A stretch of DNA of 8,159 nucleotides from Deltaproteobacteria bacterium. Its GTDB lineage: Bacteria; Desulfobacterota; Anaeroferrophillalia; Anaeroferrophillales; Tharpellaceae. The translations under genes were made by a program, and so were the position numbers. The notes below the pieces were generated by a model. It saw nothing but the letters and a program-made list of their open reading frames with translations, was not told the DNA's origin and did not search any database. The stretch covers positions 1-8,159 of the forward strand of contig JAADEO010000056.1 of NCBI GenBank assembly GCA_013153415.1. The letters run 5' to 3'. Below are positions 1-5,874 of this stretch, piece by piece (positions within the stretch are counted from its first letter, which is position 1; every line of letters begins with the position of its first letter).

Positions 1-24
1 CGGCAAACAGCAACAGACCGCGCC

Positions 25-2736
25 ATGACCGATCCCGCCAAGACTCCAGCCGCACCCCGCAAACTCACGCCGATGCTCAAGCAGTACCTGGCGGTCAAAA
101 AGCAGCATGAGGATAAAATCCTGCTCTTTCGCATGGGGGATTTCTACGAAATCTTCTTTGCCGATGCCGAGATCGCGGCCCGGGTTCTGAAAATAACTCT
201 GACCAGCCGCAACAAGAAAAGCGAAGACGCGGTACCGATGTGCGGGTTCCCCCACCACGCCGCCGACGGCTATATCTCGACCCTGGTCAAGGCCGGTCAC
301 AAGGTCGTGGTCTGCGACCAGGTCGAGGATCCCAAGCAGGCAAAAGGCCTGGTCCGGCGCGAAGTTACCCGGATCATCACCCCGGGCGTCAACCTGGAGA
401 GCGACGGACTCGAGGCCGACCGGGACAACTTCCTGGCCGCAGTTTCTTGGGACCGGCGTAAAAATGAATTTTTCGGCCTCGCCTTCATCGATGTCAGCAC
501 CGGCAAATTCCGGGTAACCGAACTTTACGGTTGCGAAAGCCTGCTCGACGAGCTCGGCCGTTCCCATCCCAGCGAGATCCTGCTGCCGACTTCAGGCGGC
601 CCCGATCGGGAATGGATCGAAGCCATCAGGCGGAATTTTCCCGACACTCACCTGACCTGCCAACCGGAAGAGGAAATCTTCTCCACGTCAGCCGGCCGTC
701 AGCTTCTCTGCCGGCAATTCGGCACCCTCAATCTCGATGGTTTCGGCGGCCAGGACTTAAGTCTCGGCCTCGGGGCCGCCGGCGCCGCTCTGGCCTACGT
801 CGGAGAAACTCAGAAACAGTGTCGTCTCGACCATATCCGCAGCCTCACCGTCTACCGTCCGAGCCAATTCATGCAGCTCGACCGCAGCGTGATCATCAAC
901 CTAGAGTTGCTCCAGACCATCCGGGATCAGAACAAAACCGGCAGCCTGCTCGGGGTCCTGGATCGCTGCCGGACCGGGATGGGCAGTCGCCTGCTCAAGG
1001 AGTGGCTGCTCTTTCCGTTGCTCGATCCGGAGCTCATCAACCAGCGGCTCGACGCGGTCGAGATCCTGCTCCGGGAAAAGCGCTGCCGCCGCCAGCTCCA
1101 GGAAAAGCTCAAACAACTCTATGATCTCGACCGCCTGGCGGGTCGCCTGGCGGCTGGCAAAGCCGGCGGCCGCGACCTGATCGCGATCAAGGATTCTCTC
1201 AACCTGATTCCGCCGATCAAGGAACTTCTGAACCAGCTGCCCCTGCAGCCGACTCTGATCAACCAGGCCCTCGACGGTCTTTTCGAACTGGAAGAGCTGG
1301 TAGACGCCATCGAACGGACCCTGAAAGATGAGCAGCCCCTGGCCGTCACCGAGGGGGGGCTGATCCGGGACGGAATCGACGACGCTCTGGACGAGCTGCG
1401 GGCCATCAGCCGCAACGGCAAGCAGTGGTTGCTCGAGTATGAACAAAGGGAGAAGGAGAAAAGCGGGATCAGCGGTCTCAAGGTCCGTTTCAACCGGGTT
1501 TTCGGTTACTATATCGAGGTCACCAAGCGCAATCTCGACCAGGTGCCGGAAAGCTACATCCGGCGCCAGACCCTGACCAACGCCGACCGCTTCATCACCC
1601 CGGAACTCAAGGAGTACGAGGACAAGATCTTAGGGGCCGAAGAAAAGATCAATACCCTGGAATATGAAATCTTTCTGGCCTTGCGCCGGCAGGTTGCGGC
1701 CGAGATCGACCGGATTCGGGAATCGGCCAGACGGCTGACCCTCTTCGACGTCCTCTGCTGCCTGGCCGAGGTCGCCGACGAGCAACACTACTGCCGCCCG
1801 GAACTGGTCACGAACGCGCAGGTCCTGGAGATCGAGGAGGGCCGCCACCCGGTCATCGAAACCCTGACCGACGGTTTCGTACCCAACAACACCCGGCTTG
1901 CAAGCGACCTCGAACAAATCTGGATCATCACCGGCCCCAACATGGCCGGGAAATCGACCTTTCTGCGCCAGAACGGGCTTTTCGCTCTGATGGCCCAAAT
2001 GGGCGGTTTCGTTCCCGCCGCCCGGGCCCGGCTGGGAATTTTCGATCGTATCTTCACCCGGGTCGGAGCTTCGGACAACCTCAGCCGGGGGCTGTCGACC
2101 TTCATGGTCGAGATGACCGAAACCGCCCGCATCCTGCACCAGGCGACAGAAAAAAGCCTGATCATCTTAGATGAGATCGGCCGGGGCACCAGCACCTTCG
2201 ACGGTCTCAGCCTGGCCTGGGCGATCGCCGAGGAGATCTGCGACCGGCTCGGCAGCCTGACCCTCTTCGCGACCCATTATCACGAACTGACCGAACTCGA
2301 ACTGATCAAAAAACGGATCCGCAACTACAACGTCGCCATCCAGCAGCAGGACGAGGGTATCACCTTCCTGCACCGCATCAACCCAGGCGCCACCAATCAC
2401 AGTTACGGCATCGAAGTCGCCAGACTGGCCGGGATTCCGGATGCGGTCATCGAGCGGGCCCGAAAAATCCTCGCCAACCTCGAAGCCGCCGAGATCGCCG
2501 CCGGCGGCAACCTGCGAATGACCGGCAAAAGCGTCGCCGGCAGCCGCAGCGACAGTACCGCGCAGAGCGGCTACCTGCCCCTACTCGAACCCCCGGCCCC
2601 GGCCGACCCGGACCCGGCGGTCCAAAAACGCTACCAAAAAATAAGCGAACTGCTCAAAAAAACAGACCTCGACCGGACAACTCCGATCAAGGCCTTGATG
2701 ATCCTGGAAAAAATGCAGAAAATAATTAAGGAATGA
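25..2736 (+). CDS. mutS: DNA mismatch repair protein MutS
   Basis: MutS binds mismatches and small loops in newly replicated DNA as a dimer and, in its ATP state, recruits MutL. All family landmarks are visible. The mismatch-reading Phe-X-Glu lies at residues 40-42 (FYE, in GDFYEIF). The connector and core/lever regions follow, then the clamp near residues 480-560 (GYYIEVTK, TPELKEYEDKI). The ATPase has a Walker A GPNMAGKST at 637-645, a Walker B ending in D716-E717 followed by IGRGTSTFDG, and the H-loop ATHYHEL at 749-755. The C-terminal tail (TDLDRTTPIKAL) matches the family's dimerisation tail. At 903 aa it is slightly longer than the 853 aa of E. coli MutS, partly through a Pro/Ala/Ser-rich linker near residues 830-865. 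The start gives the usual short lead into LTPMLKQYL. No clear Shine-Dalgarno precedes it, and the frame is open back to base 1, so a start outside the window cannot be excluded. No mutL is in view. Confidence 0.97.
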   Translation: MTDPAKTPAAPRKLTPMLKQYLAVKKQHEDKILLFRMGDFYEIFFADAEIAARVLKITLTSRNKKSEDAVPMCGFPHHAADGYISTLVKAGHKVVVCDQVEDPKQAKGLVRREVTRIITPGVNLESDGLEADRDNFLAAVSWDRRKNEFFGLAFIDVSTGKFRVTELYGCESLLDELGRSHPSEILLPTSGGPDREWIEAIRRNFPDTHLTCQPEEEIFSTSAGRQLLCRQFGTLNLDGFGGQDLSLGLGAAGAALAYVGETQKQCRLDHIRSLTVYRPSQFMQLDRSVIINLELLQTIRDQNKTGSLLGVLDRCRTGMGSRLLKEWLLFPLLDPELINQRLDAVEILLREKRCRRQLQEKLKQLYDLDRLAGRLAAGKAGGRDLIAIKDSLNLIPPIKELLNQLPLQPTLINQALDGLFELEELVDAIERTLKDEQPLAVTEGGLIRDGIDDALDELRAISRNGKQWLLEYEQREKEKSGISGLKVRFNRVFGYYIEVTKRNLDQVPESYIRRQTLTNADRFITPELKEYEDKILGAEEKINTLEYEIFLALRRQVAAEIDRIRESARRLTLFDVLCCLAEVADEQHYCRPELVTNAQVLEIEEGRHPVIETLTDGFVPNNTRLASDLEQIWIITGPNMAGKSTFLRQNGLFALMAQMGGFVPAARARLGIFDRIFTRVGASDNLSRGLSTFMVEMTETARILHQATEKSLIILDEIGRGTSTFDGLSLAWAIAEEICDRLGSLTLFATHYHELTELELIKKRIRNYNVAIQQQDEGITFLHRINPGATNHSYGIEVARLAGIPDAVIERARKILANLEAAEIAAGGNLRMTGKSVAGSRSDSTAQSGYLPLLEPPAPADPDPAVQKRYQKISELLKKTDLDRTTPIKALMILEKMQKIIKE

Positions 2737-2748
2737 ATTTAAGTGAGA

Positions 2749-3177
2749 TCATGCCAATGTATCGCGGTGGGCTTTTTCCTGGGCCGCCAGTTCGGCGAAA
2801 TTGGTTTTCTTGAGACTGTTTAAAAGTTCATTCTGGACCCCGGCCAGTTCCTTGCGCACCGGGCAATAGCTCATCCGGTTGCATTCGCTGTAGCCATCGA
2901 GACAGGTATTGATCCGGATATCACCTTCCACCGCCTCGATCACATCACAAAGGGTTATCTCTTCCGGTTTACGGGCCAGGGAGTAGCCGCCCTTCTTGCC
3001 CCGGTGGGAGATCACGATCCCAATCCGACTCAAACTCTGGAAGATCCGGGCCAGAAAGCCGACCGGCACATCCATCTCCCGGGCCACCTCGGGAATTACG
3101 ACGATCGCACCCGCGGGCTGCATCGCCATATAGATTACGCCGCGAATAGCGTAATCTGAAGCTCTGGTCAATTTCAT
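2749..3177 (-). CDS. Rrf2-family transcriptional regulator, probable Fe-S sensor
   Basis: This 142-aa protein is a full-length Rrf2-family regulator, the family of IscR, NsrR and CymR. The N-terminus (MKLTRASDYAIRGVIYMA) and the winged helix with RGKKGGYSLAR (residues 59-69) are typical and place the DNA-binding domain at about 1-80. Three cysteines, C92, C99 and C105 (CX6CX5C), sit where IscR and NsrR bind a [2Fe-2S] or [4Fe-4S] cluster. Asp8 occupies the position of the fourth cluster ligand known in Streptomyces NsrR, whereas IscR's His (three residues after the last Cys) is Arg108 here. An NsrR-like or other Fe-S-sensing role is therefore inferred; IscR proper seems less likely. The gene follows coaX on the same strand but has its own promoter, with an inverted repeat over the -10, suggesting autoregulation. 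The ribosome site is weak (GATGG, 8 bases before ATG). It ends 12 bases from the mutS stop, tail to tail. Confidence 0.93.
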   Translation of the reverse strand: MKLTRASDYAIRGVIYMAMQPAGAIVVIPEVAREMDVPVGFLARIFQSLSRIGIVISHRGKKGGYSLARKPEEITLCDVIEAVEGDIRINTCLDGYSECNRMSYCPVRKELAGVQNELLNSLKKTNFAELAAQEKAHRDTLA

Positions 3178-3206
3178 TGTTGAACACCATCTGCATAAAA
3201 CATTAA

Positions 3207-3229
3207 AAGATGATAAACTTTATCATCTT
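3207..3229. promoter_or_regulatory. Perfect 11-1-11 inverted repeat, probable Rrf2 operator
   Basis: The arm AAGATGATAAA (3207-3217) and its exact reverse complement (3219-3229) flank a single central base at 3218. The repeat covers the whole -10 element and the probable start of transcription of the Rrf2 gene, so a bound dimer would block RNA polymerase. The 11-1-11 design with AAGATG/CATCTT outer ends resembles the E. coli NsrR site, although the inner bases differ. Autorepression by the adjacent Rrf2 protein is the simplest reading. As RNA the repeat could also form an AT-rich hairpin followed by a few U residues, so a weak terminator for the coaX transcript is an alternative or additional role. 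Confidence 0.62.
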
Positions 3230-3245
3230 AAGATGGCATTGTCAA
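3217..3245 (-). promoter_or_regulatory. Sigma70-type promoter of the Rrf2 gene
   Basis: On the minus strand a perfect -35 hexamer TTGACA (3245-3240) is followed after exactly 17 bases by TAAAGT (3222-3217, 4 of 6 matches to TATAAT). A TG dinucleotide one base before the hexamer makes it an extended -10. The -35 begins two bases after the coaX stop codon. Transcription would start near 3210, giving a leader of about 33 bases before the Rrf2 start codon. The promoter is seen directly; its activity is inferred. Confidence 0.7.
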
Positions 3246-3246
3246 A

Positions 3247-4017
3247 TTATTTATTACTATTCAGATTATAAAGGTATTTTAATCCCCAGAGTGTCAGAAG
3301 TTCATCGACATCATCAATAATTCCGGTCTCCTTTTCAACTACCCGGGCCAGCCCCCCGGTAGCGACCACCAGGATATCCCCCCCCAGTTCCTCCTTGATA
3401 CGGTTGACCAGCCCCTCCACCAGCGCCAGGTAGCCATACACCACTCCCGACTGCATGCAGTGAACCGTATTCTTGCCGATCACCTCCTTGGGACGCACCA
3501 GCTCCACCCGAGGTAGCTTGGAAGCCCGCTGGCAAAGGGCTTCCATCGAGATATGCATCCCCGGGGCGATCACCCCGCCGAGATATTCCCCCAGACTCGA
3601 AACACAATCGAAAGTCGTGGCCGTACCAAAATCGATGATCACCATCGCCTTTTTGTGCTTCTGGTAGGCGGCCACGGCGTTGACGATGCGGTCGGCACCG
3701 ACCTCCCGGGGGTTGTCGAGCAGAATCGGCAACCCGGTCCGGATACCGGGGCCGACCACCAGGGGACGAAAATGGAAATATTTGCGGGCCAGGCCAAGAA
3801 GTTCATTGAGAACCGGGGGCACGACACAAGAAATCATCATGCCCTCGACCTCGCGTCGGTCGAGCCCCAGAGAACGCAGGAACTCCTGCAGGAGGATGAT
3901 ATATTCATCCCGGGTACGATCGGCATCGGTCGAGATCCGCCAGTTGTCGATCAGTTCATCCTCCCGGTAGAGACCGATCACCGTATGGGTGTTGCCAACA
4001 TCGATAACCACTAACAT
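3247..4017 (-). CDS. coaX: Type III pantothenate kinase
   Basis: CoaX phosphorylates pantothenate with ATP, the first step of coenzyme A synthesis. It belongs to the ASKHA (acetate kinase/Hsp70-like) fold and, unlike type I CoaA, is not feedback-inhibited by CoA and needs a monovalent cation. Numbered from the chosen start, the protein has the phosphate-binding DVGNTH at 6-11, GADR at 107-110 containing the catalytic Asp109, DFGTATT at 129-135, PGM at 152-154 and the second phosphate motif ATGG at 219-222. It is 256 aa, normal for the family. The frame is open for 29 codons further upstream, to 4104, but that extension would overlap the end of birA, while the ATG at 4017 gives the conserved N-terminus and has an AGGTG ribosome site 9 bases ahead. 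It is the third gene of the nadC-birA-coaX series. birA-coaX adjacency is common in bacteria. Confidence 0.97.
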   Translation of the reverse strand: MLVVIDVGNTHTVIGLYREDELIDNWRISTDADRTRDEYIILLQEFLRSLGLDRREVEGMMISCVVPPVLNELLGLARKYFHFRPLVVGPGIRTGLPILLDNPREVGADRIVNAVAAYQKHKKAMVIIDFGTATTFDCVSSLGEYLGGVIAPGMHISMEALCQRASKLPRVELVRPKEVIGKNTVHCMQSGVVYGYLALVEGLVNRIKEELGGDILVVATGGLARVVEKETGIIDDVDELLTLWGLKYLYNLNSNK

Positions 4018-4026
4018 AATCAAATA

Positions 4027-4031
4027 CACCT
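4027..4031 (-). promoter_or_regulatory. Ribosome binding site of coaX
   Basis: On the minus strand AGGTG stands 9 bases before the ATG at 4017, inside the 31-base gap after birA. It decides the coaX start against the longer frame that begins inside birA. Confidence 0.6.
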
Positions 4032-4048
4032 GCTGAAAAGTTGTAAAC

Positions 4049-4819
4049 TCAGGATTTTTTCTCCAACCAGGCTTCACCGGCAGCGAAAAGCAGCTCCCGA
4101 CCATCCCGACTCAGCATCCGCAGCCGGCCGCGATCGTCTATGCCCCGGGCGATGCCCCGAACCCGCTCTTTACCGGCAACCACGACGATCTCCCGCCCAC
4201 TCAGATAGAAAGCGGAATTGATGTTTTCACCGAGTTCGCCCCGCAATCCCTGACGACTGTAGATTTTCTCCACTTCGGCCAATTTCTCCAAAACCTCGCC
4301 CAGCAGCTCTCCCCGCTCGAAACAACGACCGTACTCCAGGGCCAGGGAAGTGGCCCGGGCCCGCAATTCGGGAGGAAAATCATCCCTTTTGGCATTGACA
4401 TTGAGTCCGATGCCAATGATCACGAAAGCCGGGCCATCCGGACCGGGTTCCATCTCCGCGAGGATGCCGGCCAACTTGCCTCCACGGCCATAGAGGTCAT
4501 TGGGCCACTTGATCATCAGCTCACCGCCCAAAGGATCGAGGGCCCGTTTCAGGGCCACCGCCACCGCCAGGGAAAACGGGGCGACTTCCGTAAAACCCAG
4601 TTCCGGGCGCAGGAGCAGGGAAAAATAGAGATTAAGGCCGGCCGGCGAGTGCCACTGCCGACCCCGCCGTCCGGAACCGGCGGTCTGGGTCTCGGCCACC
4701 ACCACCAGACCATGCGGGGCTCCGGCCCGGGCCCGGCTTTTCAGGTAGCGATTGGTCGAATCGAGTTCGGTGAAAATCTCGACTTCGCTCCCCCAGGGAG
4801 TCGTAAACGCTTCTATCAC
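4049..4819 (-). CDS. birA: Biotin-[acetyl-CoA carboxylase] ligase, monofunctional
   Basis: The enzyme activates biotin with ATP to biotinyl-AMP and transfers it to the acceptor lysine of biotin carboxyl carrier domains such as AccB. Seen in the 256-aa product: STN at 21-23, the biotinyl-AMP binding loop GSGRRGRQW at 48-56 (GRGRRG in E. coli, so Ser replaces the first Arg), KWPND at 104-108, Lys115 in GKLAGIL (equivalent to E. coli Lys183), GIGLNVN at 136-142, and a C-terminal SH3-like domain from about 205. There is no N-terminal winged helix, so unlike E. coli BirA (about 320 aa) this form should not act as a repressor of biotin genes. It starts with GTG, overlaps the nadC stop by 4 bases (GTGA), and has no good ribosome site of its own, which points to translational coupling with nadC. 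Confidence 0.95.
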   Translation of the reverse strand: MIEAFTTPWGSEVEIFTELDSTNRYLKSRARAGAPHGLVVVAETQTAGSGRRGRQWHSPAGLNLYFSLLLRPELGFTEVAPFSLAVAVALKRALDPLGGELMIKWPNDLYGRGGKLAGILAEMEPGPDGPAFVIIGIGLNVNAKRDDFPPELRARATSLALEYGRCFERGELLGEVLEKLAEVEKIYSRQGLRGELGENINSAFYLSGREIVVVAGKERVRGIARGIDDRGRLRMLSRDGRELLFAAGEAWLEKKS

Positions 4820-5652
4820 GAAACCAGGTCGAGAGAGATATCGATTGCCGGAGCCGAATGGGTCAGAGCTCCGACCGAGATGAAATCGACCCCGGTGGCA
4901 GCTACCGCGGCTACCGTCTCCAGGGTTATGCCTCCGGAGGCCTCGAGCTTGACGGTCGGATACTCCTGGTGGATCAGGTCGACTGCCTCACGGAGCTGTT
5001 CCTCATCCATGTTGTCGAGCAAAATGATCTCGGCTCCGCAGCGGGCCGCTTCCCGGACTTCGTCGAGGGTCGCCGCTTCGACCTCGATTCGGAGTCCGTG
5101 CGGGGCCAATCCCTTGGCATAGCTGACAGCATCGGTAATCGTGCCGGCGGCCCGAATGTGATTATCCTTGATCAGGATGCCGTCGAAAAGGCCGTGGCGA
5201 TGATTGCGGCCGCCGCCGACCTGAACCGCGTACTTTTCCAGCGAACGCCAGCCCGGCGTGGTTTTGCGGGTATCGACGATCTCGGCCGAAAAATCGGCCA
5301 CCGCCTCGACGAAGCGGGCCGTCAGGGTCGAAATTCCGCAAAGCCGCTGGACGAAATTGAGCGCTACCCGTTCAGCCATCAGAATCGAGATGACATTGCC
5401 GGTCACCGCCATCAGCGGGTCGCCGGGTTCGAGCCGGTCGCCATCCTTGACCCGGGCCTCGATTTTCAGGGAGGCATCGAGGGTGCGGAAGACCAGTCCC
5501 AGGACCTGGAGACCGGAAACAACACACTCCTGCTTAGCTTTGATCAGGGCCCGGGCCACGGTCCCCGGCGGAACTGTAGACAAAGTGGTGACATCGCCGG
5601 AACCGAGATCCTCTTCGAGTGCCATTTTGATCAGTTTTTCGGTAGCAAACAT
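4816..5652 (-). CDS. nadC: Quinolinate phosphoribosyltransferase (nicotinate-nucleotide pyrophosphorylase, carboxylating)
   Basis: NadC converts quinolinate and PRPP to nicotinate mononucleotide, CO2 and pyrophosphate, the step after NadB and NadA in de novo NAD synthesis. The 278-aa length is typical. Motifs in order: EDLGSGDVT (14-22), ERVALNFVQRLCGIST (94-109), the substrate loop DTRKTTPGWR (127-136), GGGRNHRHGLFDGILIKDNHI (146-166) with Arg149, His151, Arg152 and Lys162, the barrel residues Glu190 and Asp213 (LLDNM), EASGGI (237-242) and SVGALTHS (259-266). Residue 135 is Trp where bacteria usually have Leu. That position also varies elsewhere, so activity is not in doubt. An unusually good ribosome site precedes the ATG. 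It is the first gene of the nadC-birA-coaX operon. nadA and nadB are not in the window. Confidence 0.98.
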   Translation of the reverse strand: MFATEKLIKMALEEDLGSGDVTTLSTVPPGTVARALIKAKQECVVSGLQVLGLVFRTLDASLKIEARVKDGDRLEPGDPLMAVTGNVISILMAERVALNFVQRLCGISTLTARFVEAVADFSAEIVDTRKTTPGWRSLEKYAVQVGGGRNHRHGLFDGILIKDNHIRAAGTITDAVSYAKGLAPHGLRIEVEAATLDEVREAARCGAEIILLDNMDEEQLREAVDLIHQEYPTVKLEASGGITLETVAAVAATGVDFISVGALTHSAPAIDISLDLVS

Positions 5653-5660
5653 GTAAAATT

Positions 5661-5668
5661 CCTCTCCT
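5661..5668 (-). promoter_or_regulatory. Strong ribosome binding site of nadC
   Basis: On the minus strand AGGAGAGG lies 8 bases before the ATG at 5652, fixing the nadC start. Further upstream is AT-rich sequence (5705-5730) and a small inverted repeat (CAGG at 5690-5693, CCTG at 5701-5704). No convincing -35/-10 pair for nadC could be picked out. Confidence 0.8.
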
Positions 5669-5754
5669 GGCTTGATTTTTAGTGCCTTACAGGTTATTTT
5701 CCTGATCTCAAAAATAAAAAGAAACTAGAAACTGTTCTGATAAGAGCACTTATT

Positions 5755-5845
5755 TGCGGGCCGTACGGCACCTCAGGGTTGCGTGAATTGTCCCCCGCAT
5801 CAATCCAGCTTGGGCAGACTGACAGGCGCAACCCGTAAGTCTGCC
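5755..5845 (+). promoter_or_regulatory. Candidate structured RNA leader of the aminotransferase gene
   Basis: Two hairpins with complementary loops can be drawn just upstream of the aminotransferase. Hairpin 1 pairs TGCGGG (5755-5760) with CCCGCA (5794-5799). Hairpin 2 pairs GGCAGACT (5813-5820) with AGTCTGCC (5838-5845) around a 17-base loop. GGGTTGCG (5776-5783) in loop 1 is the exact complement of CGCAACCC (5827-5834) in loop 2, so a loop-loop (kissing) helix or a switch between alternative folds is possible. ACCTC (5770-5774) in loop 1 is complementary to the ribosome site GAGGT (5865-5869). No U-run terminator follows, so any control would act on translation. I do not recognise it as a known riboswitch class. 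In GC-rich DNA some of these pairings could be chance. Confidence 0.4.
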
Positions 5846-5864
5846 GCCAGACAACCCAGACAGC

Positions 5865-5869
5865 GAGGT
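5865..5869 (+). promoter_or_regulatory. Ribosome binding site of the aminotransferase
   Basis: GAGGT ends 5 bases before the GTG at 5875 and supports that start over the internal ATG codons at residues 17 and 19, which have no comparable site and would cut into the conserved N-terminus. Confidence 0.65.
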
Positions 5870-5874
5870 ACGAC

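Noticed and set aside
531..1124. 197-codon frame in another reading frame of mutS
   Set aside because: The Arg/Pro-rich composition is typical of an out-of-frame shadow, and it lies wholly inside a convincing mutS.
1630..2139. 169-codon minus-strand frame opposite the mutS ATPase region
   Set aside because: It is antisense to the most conserved part of mutS, with no ribosome site or family resemblance.
4018..4104. 29-residue N-terminal extension of CoaX
   Set aside because: It would overlap the end of birA, lacks family similarity and comes before the conserved MLVVIDVGNTH start, which has its own ribosome site.
5248..5250. Trp135 in the NadC loop TTPGWR where Leu is usual
   Set aside because: This position varies among NadC/QPRT proteins (Phe also occurs) and all catalytic residues are present, so it is not evidence of altered function.
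4858..5682. Long open frame on the plus strand (274 codons) opposite nadC
   Set aside because: It is fully antisense to nadC, whose motifs are complete. The product has no recognisable motif, and such frames are common opposite GC-rich genes.
5745..5759. Possible sigma54 (-24/-12) promoter: GAGCAC followed by TTGC
   Set aside because: The spacing between the GG/AG and GC elements is one base short and the -24 element is poor.
5779..5838. Leader peptide frame (TTG start, 19 codons) before the aminotransferase
   Set aside because: There is no ribosome site at a usable distance, no run of a regulatory amino acid, and no terminator downstream.
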